Of a stretch of DNA of 64,000 nucleotides, positions 8,237-17,624 are shown piece after piece. The notes under the pieces were generated by a model. It did not search any database. It was not told where the DNA came from and saw nothing but the letters and a program-made list of their open reading frames with translations. Every line of letters starts with the position of its first letter. The first letter of the stretch is position 1. The position numbers were made by a program, and so were the translations under genes. This stretch comes from an uncultured Maribacter sp. (GTDB lineage Bacteria; Bacteroidota; Bacteroidia; Flavobacteriales; Flavobacteriaceae), in assembly GCA_947504045.1 (NCBI GenBank), contig CANNFY010000001.1:930001-994000 (forward strand), given 5' to 3'.

Positions 8237-10042
8237 ATGAAAAAAATTATAATAGCAGTCTCTGCCTTATTTATATCTATTACGCTTAGTGCGCAAGACT
8301 TAATAACAAAAGTTCCTTCTACAGCTTCGGCAGTAGTTTCTATAAAAGGAAAAAATGTTTTACAATTAATGAGTTTGGAGGAGTTTTCTAACTCAAAGTT
8401 TGGTTCTTTTTTAGAGAAGCAATTAATGGATGAAAGCAAGGGAGAACTAGAAAATCTGGAAGATTTAGGCTTAGATTATAATAATACATTTCATTATTTT
8501 TTTGAAATAAATGATGGTGTTTACACCAACTGTTTTCTTATTCCTTTAAAGGATGGAAAAGCTTTTACTAGTTTGTTAAGAACTAGTGAGATAAAAAGAA
8601 CCGTAACAGATGGTAATTTATCTTACATTCAAAATTACAGAGGAGATGAGGTTACTATGTGGAATGAAGATGTTTTAATGTTTGTTATTTCATCAGACCA
8701 TAAAGTAAAAGAAGAATCGTATAGTTATTATAATGATTACTCATCAGAAGCTGTAGAAGAGGAAGATTATTATACTAGTGATGCTTATAAAAAAGAACAA
8801 GAAGAGAGAGAAAAAAAGCGTTTAGAAAAACAAGAAAAAAGAGAAGAAAGAGAAAAAGAATTTTCGCAAGTAGTTTTAGATAAAGCAAAGAAAATACTAG
8901 CAGGTACTTATGCTAATAAAAGTATACTAACCAATAAAAGCTATCTTAAAAGTTTAGGTAAAGGAAAAGAAGAAGCTAGTGTTTGGGTAAACGATTTTGC
9001 CACAATATATGAGCAAGCAATACCTAGTTATATGTTAGGAAACTCTTTTAATCCATATAATTTTATGAATATAGATAAATTATATGGTGGTTTAACTTTA
9101 ATGGCAAAGTTAAATTTTAATGAAGATGAAGCTGTTATAAAAACGAAATATACCATGAATGATGAAATGGCGGAGATTTATAAACCTATGTATAATGGAA
9201 AGATTAATAAGAGTTTTGCCAAATATATTAATGAAGATAATATGTTAGGGTATATGTCTTTAAACCTTAGTACAGAAGGTGTTCTTAAGGCATACCCAAA
9301 TTTAGTCTCTAGTATGTTTGATACTGGATCTGGAGAAACAATAAGTGAGTCGGTAGCTTTAGGAACTAAAGTTTTTTCTATGTTAATAGATGAAGAAGAA
9401 ACTGCAAAAATATTTAGAGGAGATATGTTTTTAGCACTTACTAACCTAACAGAAAAGCAAGTAACCTATACAGACTATGAGTATGATGAAGATTTTAATT
9501 ACAAAGAAATAGAAAAAACTAAAACCGAAACTATTCCAGATTTTATATTCATGTTTACATCAGAAGAACAAGAAATATTTAATAGACTGGTAAGAATAGG
9601 GGTTAAAGAAAAACAATTAGAAGCCAATAACGGTGTGTATCAATTAATAGACTTACCAAAATCTACTCCGTTTAATATCTACGTAATGTATAAAGATAAT
9701 ATGGTGTTTCTTGGAAGCTCTTTAAAAGATTTGAATGCAATACAAAGTGGAAGATTTGTTTCTAAACTTTCTGGTGCGCATAAAAAGAACATTACTAAAA
9801 ATGCTTCAAGTGTTTTTGTAAATGGAAAGAAGATTATAGCCGAGATTCCTGCAGAATCTTTTCCTAGAGAATTACGTAATAAAGTAGATTTCTTAACCTC
9901 TAATACAGAAGATATAAAGTTTAATTTTCAGAAGATAAAAGGAAACTCTATGAAAGGAGAACTTATCTGGGAAATTCCATCCGAAGGGCATAAAAATAGC
10001 TTTGTTTACTTTATCAATATTATAGATGCTATGATGGATTAA
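8237..10042 (+). CDS. Exported DUF4836-like protein
   Basis: This 601-residue protein has a cleavable signal peptide ending at about residue 19 (LSAQD). The N-terminus of the mature part, TKVPSTASAVVSIKGKNVLQLM, resembles in pattern the Bacteroidota DUF4836 family (VPsdas.Vv.iNgk.ll.k); this is pattern recognition, not a search. Residues about 170-215 are a highly charged Glu/Lys/Arg-rich coiled-coil-like insertion. No catalytic motif was recognised. It lies 9 bp after a lipoprotein gene and 5 bp before a distant paralogue. Function unknown, presumably periplasmic. Confidence 0.6.
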   Translation: MKKIIIAVSALFISITLSAQDLITKVPSTASAVVSIKGKNVLQLMSLEEFSNSKFGSFLEKQLMDESKGELENLEDLGLDYNNTFHYFFEINDGVYTNCFLIPLKDGKAFTSLLRTSEIKRTVTDGNLSYIQNYRGDEVTMWNEDVLMFVISSDHKVKEESYSYYNDYSSEAVEEEDYYTSDAYKKEQEEREKKRLEKQEKREEREKEFSQVVLDKAKKILAGTYANKSILTNKSYLKSLGKGKEEASVWVNDFATIYEQAIPSYMLGNSFNPYNFMNIDKLYGGLTLMAKLNFNEDEAVIKTKYTMNDEMAEIYKPMYNGKINKSFAKYINEDNMLGYMSLNLSTEGVLKAYPNLVSSMFDTGSGETISESVALGTKVFSMLIDEEETAKIFRGDMFLALTNLTEKQVTYTDYEYDEDFNYKEIEKTKTETIPDFIFMFTSEEQEIFNRLVRIGVKEKQLEANNGVYQLIDLPKSTPFNIYVMYKDNMVFLGSSLKDLNAIQSGRFVSKLSGAHKKNITKNASSVFVNGKKIIAEIPAESFPRELRNKVDFLTSNTEDIKFNFQKIKGNSMKGELIWEIPSEGHKNSFVYFINIIDAMMD

Positions 10043-10047
10043 TAACC

Positions 10048-11436
10048 ATGAAAAAAGCACTAAAAATAATGGTATTGCTAAGTATAACTTCATTAATTGG
10101 TTATTGGAGTTATACTTGGTATTGTAATACAGCCTCTTTATTGGGTGTTATTCATAAAGATGCTGATAGTGTTATTAAAATAGGTATACAAGACATTAAA
10201 GAAACACTGGTTTTAGATGCATTAACCTCGCCTAAATATTACTACAACAATATATCATTCAAACAAAAAAATAAAAAGAAAGATACTGTAGATAAAAAAG
10301 GAGTGGATTTTATGCCTTACAATGCCGTATTATTTACGGTTCCTAAAGTAGAAAATATATATTTTTCAATTTTTAATATTTCTAACACTAATGCTTTTAA
10401 AAATCAACTTAAAGAGTATTCTAAAAATTTAATTCTTAAGAAAGATACCACACAAAATATACATTGGTTAGAGAATAAAAAACAACATTGGGTTTGCGCC
10501 TGGAACACCAAAAAATTAGTAATTTCTTTTGGAGTGGGTAATTCTTACCTAAAGAGCAAAAGTGTTTTTTTAGAAGTTTTAAATGAAGATAAAGTAATTA
10601 CTTCTAAAAATAATAAATGGATTACCGCGCTTTCTAAAAGTAAAAGTCATGTAACGCATATTACCAACAAAGGGGAAACAAAACTTCAGTTTAAAGATGG
10701 CGAAGCCGTTTTAGAAGGAAGCCTAGAAACAAACGAAGAAGATGCATATCCTAAGAAAGTTTCTTATGATAGATTTCCGAATACAGCAGTAGAATTTTAT
10801 TGGGACGGTAATTTTAGTCGGAATAAAAATAGAGACCAATTTATAGCCGCTTGGAAGAATACTATGTTTTTAAAAAAAGTAAATATAAACGTACCAGACA
10901 TTGCAGAATTAACCAATGGATTTTTTTATGCAGCTGTTAATGGAACAACTATGCAAACAGATACTATTGTAACGTATGGCTACGACGACAATTTTAATAA
11001 AATTGAACAAAAAACGCTACAAGAAAAAGAAGTGCCTTCTATTATTTTAAATTTAGGAAGAGAAAAACAACCTTTAAAAAGCTATTTAAAAGAACAACAA
11101 TTGTTGACTGAAAATGATATTTTTAAGAGTATTCCTTTATATCAGTTTTATGTGGAAGAAGATGCTACAGCAACAATTTTTAAAACCCAAAAATTAAAAG
11201 AAAGTACAGAGCAAGTTACTAGTTCTAATTTTTTAAATCTGTTTATAGATTTTAATAGAGCAAAAGAAACTATACAAATACCACAAGCAAATAGTTATTA
11301 TAATTTACTAAATAGTTTGCAAATATCTGCGCAACAATCTACCAGTAAAAAAATAGTATTAGAAGGTAGTATTAAAGGTAAATTAGATAAGATTAACTTA
11401 CTTTCTCAATTGTTTTTTGGACTAAAATCAGAGTAA
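10048..11436 (+). CDS. Membrane-anchored protein, distant relative of the preceding gene
   Basis: The 462-residue protein has an uncleaved-looking N-terminal hydrophobic segment (about 6-24, IMVLLSITSLIGYWSYTW) and a large soluble part. Like its upstream neighbour it starts its mature part with a statement-like beta pattern (LLGVIHKDADSVIKIGIQDI) and carries a similar mid-protein stretch around DTIVTYGYDDNFNKIE, comparable to TDYEYDEDFNYKEIE in the neighbour. This suggests an old duplication. No known function. The gap to the upstream gene is 5 bp. Confidence 0.55.
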   Translation: MKKALKIMVLLSITSLIGYWSYTWYCNTASLLGVIHKDADSVIKIGIQDIKETLVLDALTSPKYYYNNISFKQKNKKKDTVDKKGVDFMPYNAVLFTVPKVENIYFSIFNISNTNAFKNQLKEYSKNLILKKDTTQNIHWLENKKQHWVCAWNTKKLVISFGVGNSYLKSKSVFLEVLNEDKVITSKNNKWITALSKSKSHVTHITNKGETKLQFKDGEAVLEGSLETNEEDAYPKKVSYDRFPNTAVEFYWDGNFSRNKNRDQFIAAWKNTMFLKKVNINVPDIAELTNGFFYAAVNGTTMQTDTIVTYGYDDNFNKIEQKTLQEKEVPSIILNLGREKQPLKSYLKEQQLLTENDIFKSIPLYQFYVEEDATATIFKTQKLKESTEQVTSSNFLNLFIDFNRAKETIQIPQANSYYNLLNSLQISAQQSTSKKIVLEGSIKGKLDKINLLSQLFFGLKSE

Positions 11437-11647
11437 ATAACAAACTACAAAGTTTAATTTTCTAGAATTCAATTCTTTTATATTCTCTAAAACTTTTATT
11501 AGCGGTAAAACTAGCTGTTAAACGATGTTTAATTTAATAAGCGGTAGAGTTTTAAAACTTAAAACAGACTAACTAGTTGATTGCACAATAAAAAGATAGC
11601 TTCTTATTTCTAATTAGTATTTAAGCAATTGTACTTATTTTAGTGTT

Positions 11648-12769
11648 ATGAATCTTAGTTATTGGGAATATAAAACATGGTTATCAAATATAGACTTTAC
11701 TATTGTTGGTAGTGGAATTGTAGGTATAAATTGCGCTTTAAAACTTAGAGAAAAATATCCAGAAGCTCGTATTTTAATTTTAGAAAAAGGAACCTTACCA
11801 CAGGGGGCAAGTTCTAAAAATGCAGGCTTTGCATGTTTTGGAAGCATTTCTGAAATACTAACCGATTTAAAAACACATACTCCAGAAGAAGTGGTTACAT
11901 TGGTTAAACAAAGGTATAGTGGCATATCTTGTTTAAGAAAAAAATTAGGGGATGCTAAAATTGGTTACCAGCAAATGGGCGGGCATGAGTTGTTTATGAA
12001 AGATAATAAAGAATTATACCAAAATTCGTTATCAAAAATAGACGATGTTAATAAATTACTATTCCCAGTTTTTAACGAAAATCCATTTATTTTAAATACC
12101 AATATTTTTAATTTTTCTGGTATACAAGAAAAATATATTACTCAAAAATTTGAAGGGCAAATAAATACTGGAAGCATGATGCAGTCTTTGCTTCAAAAAG
12201 CATTTCTGAATAATATATCTATTTTAAATGGTATACAGGTTGAAAATTATACCGAAACGCCAGAACATGTAAATATAAAATGTAATAAGTTCGAATTTAA
12301 AACTAAGCAGCTTTTTATTGCAACCAATGGTTTTGCAGCTACACTTATATCTGAAAATATTAAACCTGCTAGAGCACAGGTATTAGTAACTAAACCAATA
12401 AAAAATTTACCAATTAAAGGTACTTTTCATTTAGAAGAAGGCTACTATTATTTTAGGAATATAGAAAATAGAATTCTTTTAGGAGGAGGAAGAAACTTAG
12501 ATTTTAAAAAAGAAGAAACTATAGAGTTTGGAACAACAGCTATTGTACAGCAAAAATTAGAGAACCTTTTAAAAGAAATAATACTTCCAAATAAAGAGTT
12601 TAAAATTGAACGAAAATGGAGCGGAATAATGGGGGTTGGTTTGTCTAAAAAACCAATACTTAAACCACTTTCTTCGCGAGTTTTTTGTGGTGTTAGACTA
12701 GGAGGCATGGGTATTGCAATAGGAGCTACTATAGGGGAAAAATTAGCACAGTTATATATAAAATCATAG
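11648..12769 (+). CDS. FAD-dependent oxidoreductase (DAO family)
   Basis: The 373-residue flavoprotein shows an N-terminal Rossmann motif at about 20-25 (VGSGIVGINCA), an acidic end to the second strand (LILEKG) and the FAD-contacting QGASSKNAGFACFG, all typical of the DadA/glycine oxidase/sarcosine oxidase group. The C-terminal return to the FAD domain is visible in GVRLGGMGIAIGATIGEKLA. It probably oxidises an amine or amino acid with release of ammonia or iminium; the substrate cannot be told. It stands alone, 211 bp after the previous gene, with no terminator recognised on either side. Confidence 0.8.
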   Translation: MNLSYWEYKTWLSNIDFTIVGSGIVGINCALKLREKYPEARILILEKGTLPQGASSKNAGFACFGSISEILTDLKTHTPEEVVTLVKQRYSGISCLRKKLGDAKIGYQQMGGHELFMKDNKELYQNSLSKIDDVNKLLFPVFNENPFILNTNIFNFSGIQEKYITQKFEGQINTGSMMQSLLQKAFLNNISILNGIQVENYTETPEHVNIKCNKFEFKTKQLFIATNGFAATLISENIKPARAQVLVTKPIKNLPIKGTFHLEEGYYYFRNIENRILLGGGRNLDFKKEETIEFGTTAIVQQKLENLLKEIILPNKEFKIERKWSGIMGVGLSKKPILKPLSSRVFCGVRLGGMGIAIGATIGEKLAQLYIKS

Positions 12770-12892
12770 TTTTTATTTTAAAAAGATAATTTTTTTAAAT
12801 TATTTATCTATATTGAAAACCCCAAAACATATTTTGTTTATACCACAAAGAACTTTACCTATTATTATACGTGCTAGTATAATTTAATAGTA

Positions 12893-13522
12893 ATGACATT
12901 AATAGTAAAATTTTTAAGAATTAGTGTAGTAGTTTTTGCTATAGTACTTTTGCAAGCATGCTCCTCTTCTAAATCTAGTTACAAAAAAGAATATGCTAAG
13001 GTTTGGAAAGAGCTAATAAAAACGGAAGCTTGGAAAGAGGCATTAGTATCTCAAAAAACTAATGCAAGTCCTAATAATTTATACGTAAGTTCTGATGAAG
13101 ATTTGGTTGTAAACACAACAGAGTCTTTAAAAAGCATACAAAGCACCTGGTTTAAGCAGAAATACGGTTCTTTAGTTTCTAGAGCATATTTTAAGATAAT
13201 TTCTGAAGCCCAAAATGCAGATGCAAGGTTACAAGAAGATTACGAGTATTGGTCTTTAAAAGAGAAAACCTCTAAGGTAAAAGATAAAGAACTTAAAAAA
13301 AGAGTAGCCTTAGTAAGTAAAAAATATGAAGCGCATAAAAATATGCTTTCTGGTTTAAAATCTTGGAATATATTTAGTGAAGATAGGTCCGGAGATTTAG
13401 ATTATTTTAAAGCAGAAAATAAAGAGGCTATATATAAAATGTACCTTCAAGACTCCGATGAAAAAGCAATGATCAATTATCTAGTATTTAAGCTAGCCGA
13501 TTTATATCATTTTGAAGAGTAA
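12893..13522 (+). CDS. Putative lipoprotein of unknown function
   Basis: Not recognised. The 209-residue protein has a lipoprotein signal with the lipobox LLQAC (Cys23) followed by a serine-rich spacer. The mature part is mostly helical and charged, with repeated lysine/glutamate pairs and several Trp-Lys motifs (VWKELIKTEAWKEAL). It is followed after 17 bp by a GreA-like gene on the same strand, so the two may be co-transcribed. Confidence 0.6.
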   Translation: MTLIVKFLRISVVVFAIVLLQACSSSKSSYKKEYAKVWKELIKTEAWKEALVSQKTNASPNNLYVSSDEDLVVNTTESLKSIQSTWFKQKYGSLVSRAYFKIISEAQNADARLQEDYEYWSLKEKTSKVKDKELKKRVALVSKKYEAHKNMLSGLKSWNIFSEDRSGDLDYFKAENKEAIYKMYLQDSDEKAMINYLVFKLADLYHFEE

Positions 13523-13539
13523 TAGTATACTTTTGCTTT

Positions 13540-13998
13540 ATGCTTAAAACCACATTAAAGAAAAATATTTTTACTTTTTGTAACGATTTTGTTACCAATC
13601 GTCTTACCAGAATACATTCTCAAATACAAGAAATACAAACTGCGTTAACTTCTGAAACCAAAAGTAGTGCTGGCGATAAACACGAAACTGGAAGAGCAAT
13701 GTTACAGTTAGAAAGAGAAAAGTTAGGACAACAACTTGCAGAAGCAGAAAAAGTTGCCCAACTACTTGGTAAAATAGATATTGTAAAGCAACAAGAGTAT
13801 ATTGGTTTAGGAAGCTTAATTAAAACAAATAAATTTTCATATTTTATTGCAATTTCTGCAGGTGAATATAAAAGTAAAGAGGCTACTGTTTTTTGTATTT
13901 CTGCAGCTACACCTATTGCCAAGTTATTAATGGGAAAAAGCGTTGGCGAAAAAGTAACTTTTAATACTACAGAAATTATAGTAGAAGAAATTTATTAA
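13540..13998 (+). CDS. GreA/GreB-like transcription factor family protein
   Basis: The 152-residue protein combines an N-terminal helical hairpin (about 20-85, with GDKHETGRAMLQLEREKLGQQL) with a C-terminal FKBP-like domain (GSLIKTNKFSYFIAIS ... ATPIAKLLMGKSVGEKVTF). The second part matches the SPlGkALlGkkvGD pattern of Gre factors. Gre factors insert the coiled coil into the RNA polymerase secondary channel; here the acidic tip residues are not obvious (GDKHE), so cleavage stimulation is uncertain. Homologues are sometimes labelled 3-oxoacyl-ACP synthase, which nothing in this sequence supports. Confidence 0.65.
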   Translation: MLKTTLKKNIFTFCNDFVTNRLTRIHSQIQEIQTALTSETKSSAGDKHETGRAMLQLEREKLGQQLAEAEKVAQLLGKIDIVKQQEYIGLGSLIKTNKFSYFIAISAGEYKSKEATVFCISAATPIAKLLMGKSVGEKVTFNTTEIIVEEIY

Positions 13999-14007
13999 AA
14001 AAGCTTT

Positions 14008-14412
14008 TTAATCCAAATCTGGTTTTCTTCTATTTACTTTTTTTAATGCGGCTCTTTTTTTAGATTTTAAACGTTTTTCTATAGCAGATTTTTTTGGTTT
14101 ACTAGCCTTTCTTTTTTTAGGAATTACTAGTGCATTTTCTAATAAATTTAAAAATCGTTTAATGGCTAACTCTTTATTTTTATGCTGACTTCTGCTTTCA
14201 TCACATTGTAAAATAAGAGTATTTTCTTTATTAATTTTATTAGATAGTTTTTCTAAAACACAATCTTTTTCAAATAATGTAAGTCCTTTTGTGGTATTAA
14301 TATTATAACTTAACTCTATTTTAGAAGAAACTTTATTTACATGCTGCCCACCAGCACCACTACTTCTAATGGCTTTAAATTGTAATTCAGAAACTACTAT
14401 TGTTTTGTTCAT
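14008..14412 (-). CDS. arfB: Alternative ribosome-rescue peptidyl-tRNA hydrolase
   Basis: The 134-residue protein has the class I release factor GGQ at residues 21-23 within SSGAGGQHVNKVSSKIEL and a very basic C-terminal tail (about 100-134) that in ArfB/YaeJ inserts into the empty mRNA channel. It lacks codon-recognition domains, so it is ArfB, not a release factor. It hydrolyses peptidyl-tRNA on stalled ribosomes. It lies 10 bp downstream of an ABC ATPase gene on the same strand and may share its transcript. Confidence 0.9.
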   Translation of the reverse strand: MNKTIVVSELQFKAIRSSGAGGQHVNKVSSKIELSYNINTTKGLTLFEKDCVLEKLSNKINKENTLILQCDESRSQHKNKELAIKRFLNLLENALVIPKKRKASKPKKSAIEKRLKSKKRAALKKVNRRKPDLD

Positions 14413-14422
14413 TACAATACGC

Positions 14423-15394
14423 TTAGGATAGTCTTTGGTTTATAGTTTCTATAGAAATGTTTAAGTATACTTTTTTACCTTTTTCTAACGCTTTTGTATG
14501 GTAAAAATATATTTTTTGCTTTTCATAAACCGCTTCTATTAAGTAGTTTATTCCTTGGTAATAATTTTTTTTAACTTGAACCTTTAAACCAGATTTTTCA
14601 GATACTTTAAACTCATTTGCATATACAATTATCCGTTTTTTTGTACTAGCATAGGTTTTTACAATATTTACAGGAATACGGTTAGCATCTCCTAAAAGCG
14701 ATGCAACGTATAGGTTTTTCGGATTTTCGTATAATATTTCAGGAGTATTATGAGCAATTATTTTTTTGTTTTTTAATACAATAACTTGATCTGCGTAAGG
14801 TAGCACATCACTAGGGTCATGTGTAGCCGTTAAAACCGTAATTTTTTCTTTTTTTAGGTATTTAAATATATTTCTTCTAAGGCTATTTTTCCTATAATTA
14901 TCAATATGGCTAAAAGGCTCATCTAATAATAAAAGTTCTGGCTGTTGTGCCAATACTCTTGCTAAAGCAACCCTTTGTTGTTGCCCGCCGCTTAAAAATT
15001 TTACTCTTGTGTGAGCAAAAGAAGTCATTTCAATAGTTTCTAAAAGCTCTTGTGTACGTCTTTTAAGCTCTTCGGGTTCAAATAAAGATAAATACTGACT
15101 CACATTTTCAAATACGGTTGTATGCGGCATTAAATCGTAATCTTGTGCTAAAAATTTAATGTACTCTTCTCCTGGAATTAAATTATAAGTAGGCCCTAGA
15201 ATCTGATTTTCTTTCCAAAAAATAGAACCATCATTCAAATCATAAATACCATAAATTAGTTTTAAGAGAGTGCTTTTTCCACAACCGCTTTCTCCAATAA
15301 GAGAAACGTGTTCTCCTTTTTTAATTTTAAATGAAATGTTTTCTAAAATAGACGTGGTTTTATAAGAAAAGTCTAAGTTATTTATTTGTAGCAT
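14423..15394 (-). CDS. ABC transporter ATP-binding protein
   Basis: This 323-residue protein has a complete ATPase: Walker A GESGCGKST (about 34-42), Q-loop near FLAQDYD, signature LSGGQQQRVALARVLAQ, Walker B LLLLDEPFSHID and switch histidine in TATHDPS. About 100 extra C-terminal residues (from about 230) form a TOBE-like beta region, as in PotA/FbpC/CysA import ATPases. No permease or binding protein is nearby, so the substrate is unknown. Its ATG directly abuts the stop codon of the prolyl oligopeptidase gene. Confidence 0.85.
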   Translation of the reverse strand: MLQINNLDFSYKTTSILENISFKIKKGEHVSLIGESGCGKSTLLKLIYGIYDLNDGSIFWKENQILGPTYNLIPGEEYIKFLAQDYDLMPHTTVFENVSQYLSLFEPEELKRRTQELLETIEMTSFAHTRVKFLSGGQQQRVALARVLAQQPELLLLDEPFSHIDNYRKNSLRRNIFKYLKKEKITVLTATHDPSDVLPYADQVIVLKNKKIIAHNTPEILYENPKNLYVASLLGDANRIPVNIVKTYASTKKRIIVYANEFKVSEKSGLKVQVKKNYYQGINYLIEAVYEKQKIYFYHTKALEKGKKVYLNISIETINQRLS

Positions 15395-17470
15395 TTATTT
15401 TTTATTTGATAATTTATTAAAGCCCATATTAAATAAAGTAAAAGCAAAAATATCTGCATATTGTGCAATAGTTTTACTTACAGGAGTTCCTGCTCCATGA
15501 CCGGCATTGGTTTCTATTCTAATTAATATTGGGTTATTTTTTATTTTTTTTGCCTGTAATTCTGCTGCAAATTTAAAACTATGCGCAGGAACCACACGAT
15601 CATCATGATCACCAGTGGTTATTAAAGTTGCAGGATATGTAATATTATCTTTTACATTATGTACAGGCGAATATTTTTTTAAATAGGTGAACATTTCTTT
15701 AGAATCTTCTACCGTACCATAATCATATGCCCACCCTGCACCAGCAGTAAAAGTATGGTAGCGTAGCATGTCTAAAACACCAACAGCAGGTAGTGCTACT
15801 TTTGCTAAATATGGTCTTTGTGTTATAGTAGCACCCACTAAAAGTCCTCCGTTACTACCACCACGTAAAGCTAAATAATTAGAGGATGTATAGTTGTTTT
15901 CTATTAAATACTCTGCCGCTGCAATAAAATCATCAAACACATTTTGTTTTTTCATTTTAATGCCCGCATTATGCCAATCTTTACCATATTCGCCACCACC
16001 ACGAAGGTTAGGAACGGCATAAATTCCGCCTTGCTCCATCCAAACTGCATTAGTAATACTAAATGATGGGGTTAAACTAACATTAAAACCTCCATAACCA
16101 TAAAGTATAGTTGGGTTTTTACCGTTTAATTTTATTCCTTTTTTATAGGTAATTAGCATTGGAATTTTAGTGCCATCTTTAGAGGTATAAAACACTTGGT
16201 TAGATTCGTATTCTTCCGAATTAAAATCAATATTAGGTGTCCAATATAAATTATAAATGCCGCTTTCTACATTATATTTAAAATACGAACCTGGTGTTTT
16301 ATAGTTAGAAAAGGAGAAGTAAAAGTCTTTATCTTCTTTCTTTCCTCCAAAGCCATTGGTGCTTCCAATACCCGGAAGTTTTACTTCTCTAATAAGCTTA
16401 CCATCATAGCTGTATTGGTATACTTTAGATATTGCATCTACCATATATTCTGCAAAAAAATATCCACCTCCAGTATTGGGGTTTAAAACATTTTTGGTTT
16501 CAGGAATAAAATCTACCCAATTATTTGGTGTTGGGTTTGCAGCATTTACGGTAACAATTTTTTTATTAGGAGCGTTTAAATTGGTAACTATAAAAAGTGT
16601 AGAACCTGTATTTTCTATAACATAACTATCTGTATTTGTATGATCTAAAATAGTTACCAAAGGTGCGTTAGGAATATCTAAATTTTTAATAAATAGTTTG
16701 TTACCACTGGTAGATGTTGCTGCAGAAATTATTAAATATTTATTGTCTTCTGTTACATTAGCACCAATATACCGGTGTTTTTCAGCAGCTGTGCCTCCGT
16801 ACACCAATTCATCCGAATTTTGTGGAGTATTAAGTTTATGGTAATATACTTTGTGTTGGTCTGTTTTTGCAGAAAGCTCGCTACCTTTTGGCTTGTCATA
16901 ACTAGAGTAATAAAAACCATCATTTCCTTTCCATGAAATACCACTAAATTTAATATCTACCAGAGTATCACCTATTATTTTTTTGGTTTTAGTATCTAAA
17001 ACTATTGCTTTTCTCCAGTCGCTACCACCTTCTGAAATTAGATACGTAGCCAGAGAGCCATCTTTTGTAAACGTTATTCCGGCTAAAGAGGTAGAACCAT
17101 CTTTAGAAAATGTATTTGGGTCTAAAAAAACTTCCTCAACACCATTAGAGTTTGTTCTATAAAGTACATATTGGTTTTGTAAACCATTATTTTTATAATA
17201 GTAGGTGAAGTTTCCTCGTTTAAATGGGGAAGTTAATTTTTCATAATTCCAAAGTGTTTCTAGTCTATTTTTTATTTGTTGCTTAAAAGGAATTTTGTCT
17301 AGGTAACTAAATGTGACTTTGTTTTGTTCTTTTACCCAAGCTTTTGTTTCTGTACTCTTATCATTTTCTAACCAACGGTATGGGTCTTTAACGGTTGTTC
17401 CAAAAAAGGTGTCTTTTACATCAGATTTTTTAGTAATAGGATATTTTATAACCTCTTTTTTTTGCGTCAT
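15395..17470 (-). CDS. Prolyl oligopeptidase family serine peptidase (S9A)
   Basis: The 691-residue protein has the S9A N-terminus (VKDPYRWLEND), a seven-bladed propeller region (about 75-400) and a C-terminal alpha/beta hydrolase with the nucleophile in GGSNGGLLVG, the acid in GDHDDRV and the histidine in NAGHGAG. It cleaves short peptides after proline. From this ATG it has no signal peptide, but in the same frame upstream a hydrophobic segment follows an ATG separated only by a TAA stop (17516-17518). The export signal may have been lost by a nonsense change, or translation may start at a non-standard codon. Confidence 0.9.
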   Translation of the reverse strand: MTQKKEVIKYPITKKSDVKDTFFGTTVKDPYRWLENDKSTETKAWVKEQNKVTFSYLDKIPFKQQIKNRLETLWNYEKLTSPFKRGNFTYYYKNNGLQNQYVLYRTNSNGVEEVFLDPNTFSKDGSTSLAGITFTKDGSLATYLISEGGSDWRKAIVLDTKTKKIIGDTLVDIKFSGISWKGNDGFYYSSYDKPKGSELSAKTDQHKVYYHKLNTPQNSDELVYGGTAAEKHRYIGANVTEDNKYLIISAATSTSGNKLFIKNLDIPNAPLVTILDHTNTDSYVIENTGSTLFIVTNLNAPNKKIVTVNAANPTPNNWVDFIPETKNVLNPNTGGGYFFAEYMVDAISKVYQYSYDGKLIREVKLPGIGSTNGFGGKKEDKDFYFSFSNYKTPGSYFKYNVESGIYNLYWTPNIDFNSEEYESNQVFYTSKDGTKIPMLITYKKGIKLNGKNPTILYGYGGFNVSLTPSFSITNAVWMEQGGIYAVPNLRGGGEYGKDWHNAGIKMKKQNVFDDFIAAAEYLIENNYTSSNYLALRGGSNGGLLVGATITQRPYLAKVALPAVGVLDMLRYHTFTAGAGWAYDYGTVEDSKEMFTYLKKYSPVHNVKDNITYPATLITTGDHDDRVVPAHSFKFAAELQAKKIKNNPILIRIETNAGHGAGTPVSKTIAQYADIFAFTLFNMGFNKLSNKK

Positions 17471-17524
17471 ACAAAAGGTGTTTAATAAAAGTATAAGGGT
17501 ACTAATGTTAGGGTATTAGTTCAT
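17471..17524 (-). pseudogene. Possible broken signal peptide of the prolyl oligopeptidase
   Basis: In frame with the peptidase gene, the minus strand reads ATG AAC TAA and then YPNISTLILLLNTFC before MTQKKE. The pattern is that of a short signal peptide or lipoprotein leader whose third codon is a stop (one base from AAA, lysine). The Phe before Cys is not a canonical lipobox. The codons are certain; the interpretation is inferred. Confidence 0.4.
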
Positions 17525-17550
17525 ATAATAAAACAGGCCTAATTTAATAC

Positions 17551-17588
17551 AAAAAAACCTTTGATACCGTTAAGGTTCAAAGGTTTTT
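17551..17588 (-). terminator. Terminator downstream of asd
   Basis: AAAACCTTTGA pairs with TCAAAGGTTTT, with an inner ACC/GGT pairing and an unpaired T. A/T runs on both sides make it usable in either direction; asd ends 36 bp away. Confidence 0.8.
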
Positions 17589-17624
17589 ATAAAGGATTGG
17601 TTTTTTTGTATTTACAACTACTAG

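Noticed and set aside
13540-13998. 3-oxoacyl-ACP synthase, a name sometimes given to such proteins
   Set aside because: No active-site Cys-His-Asn/His set is present and the length is far too short; the Gre-like two-part structure explains the sequence.
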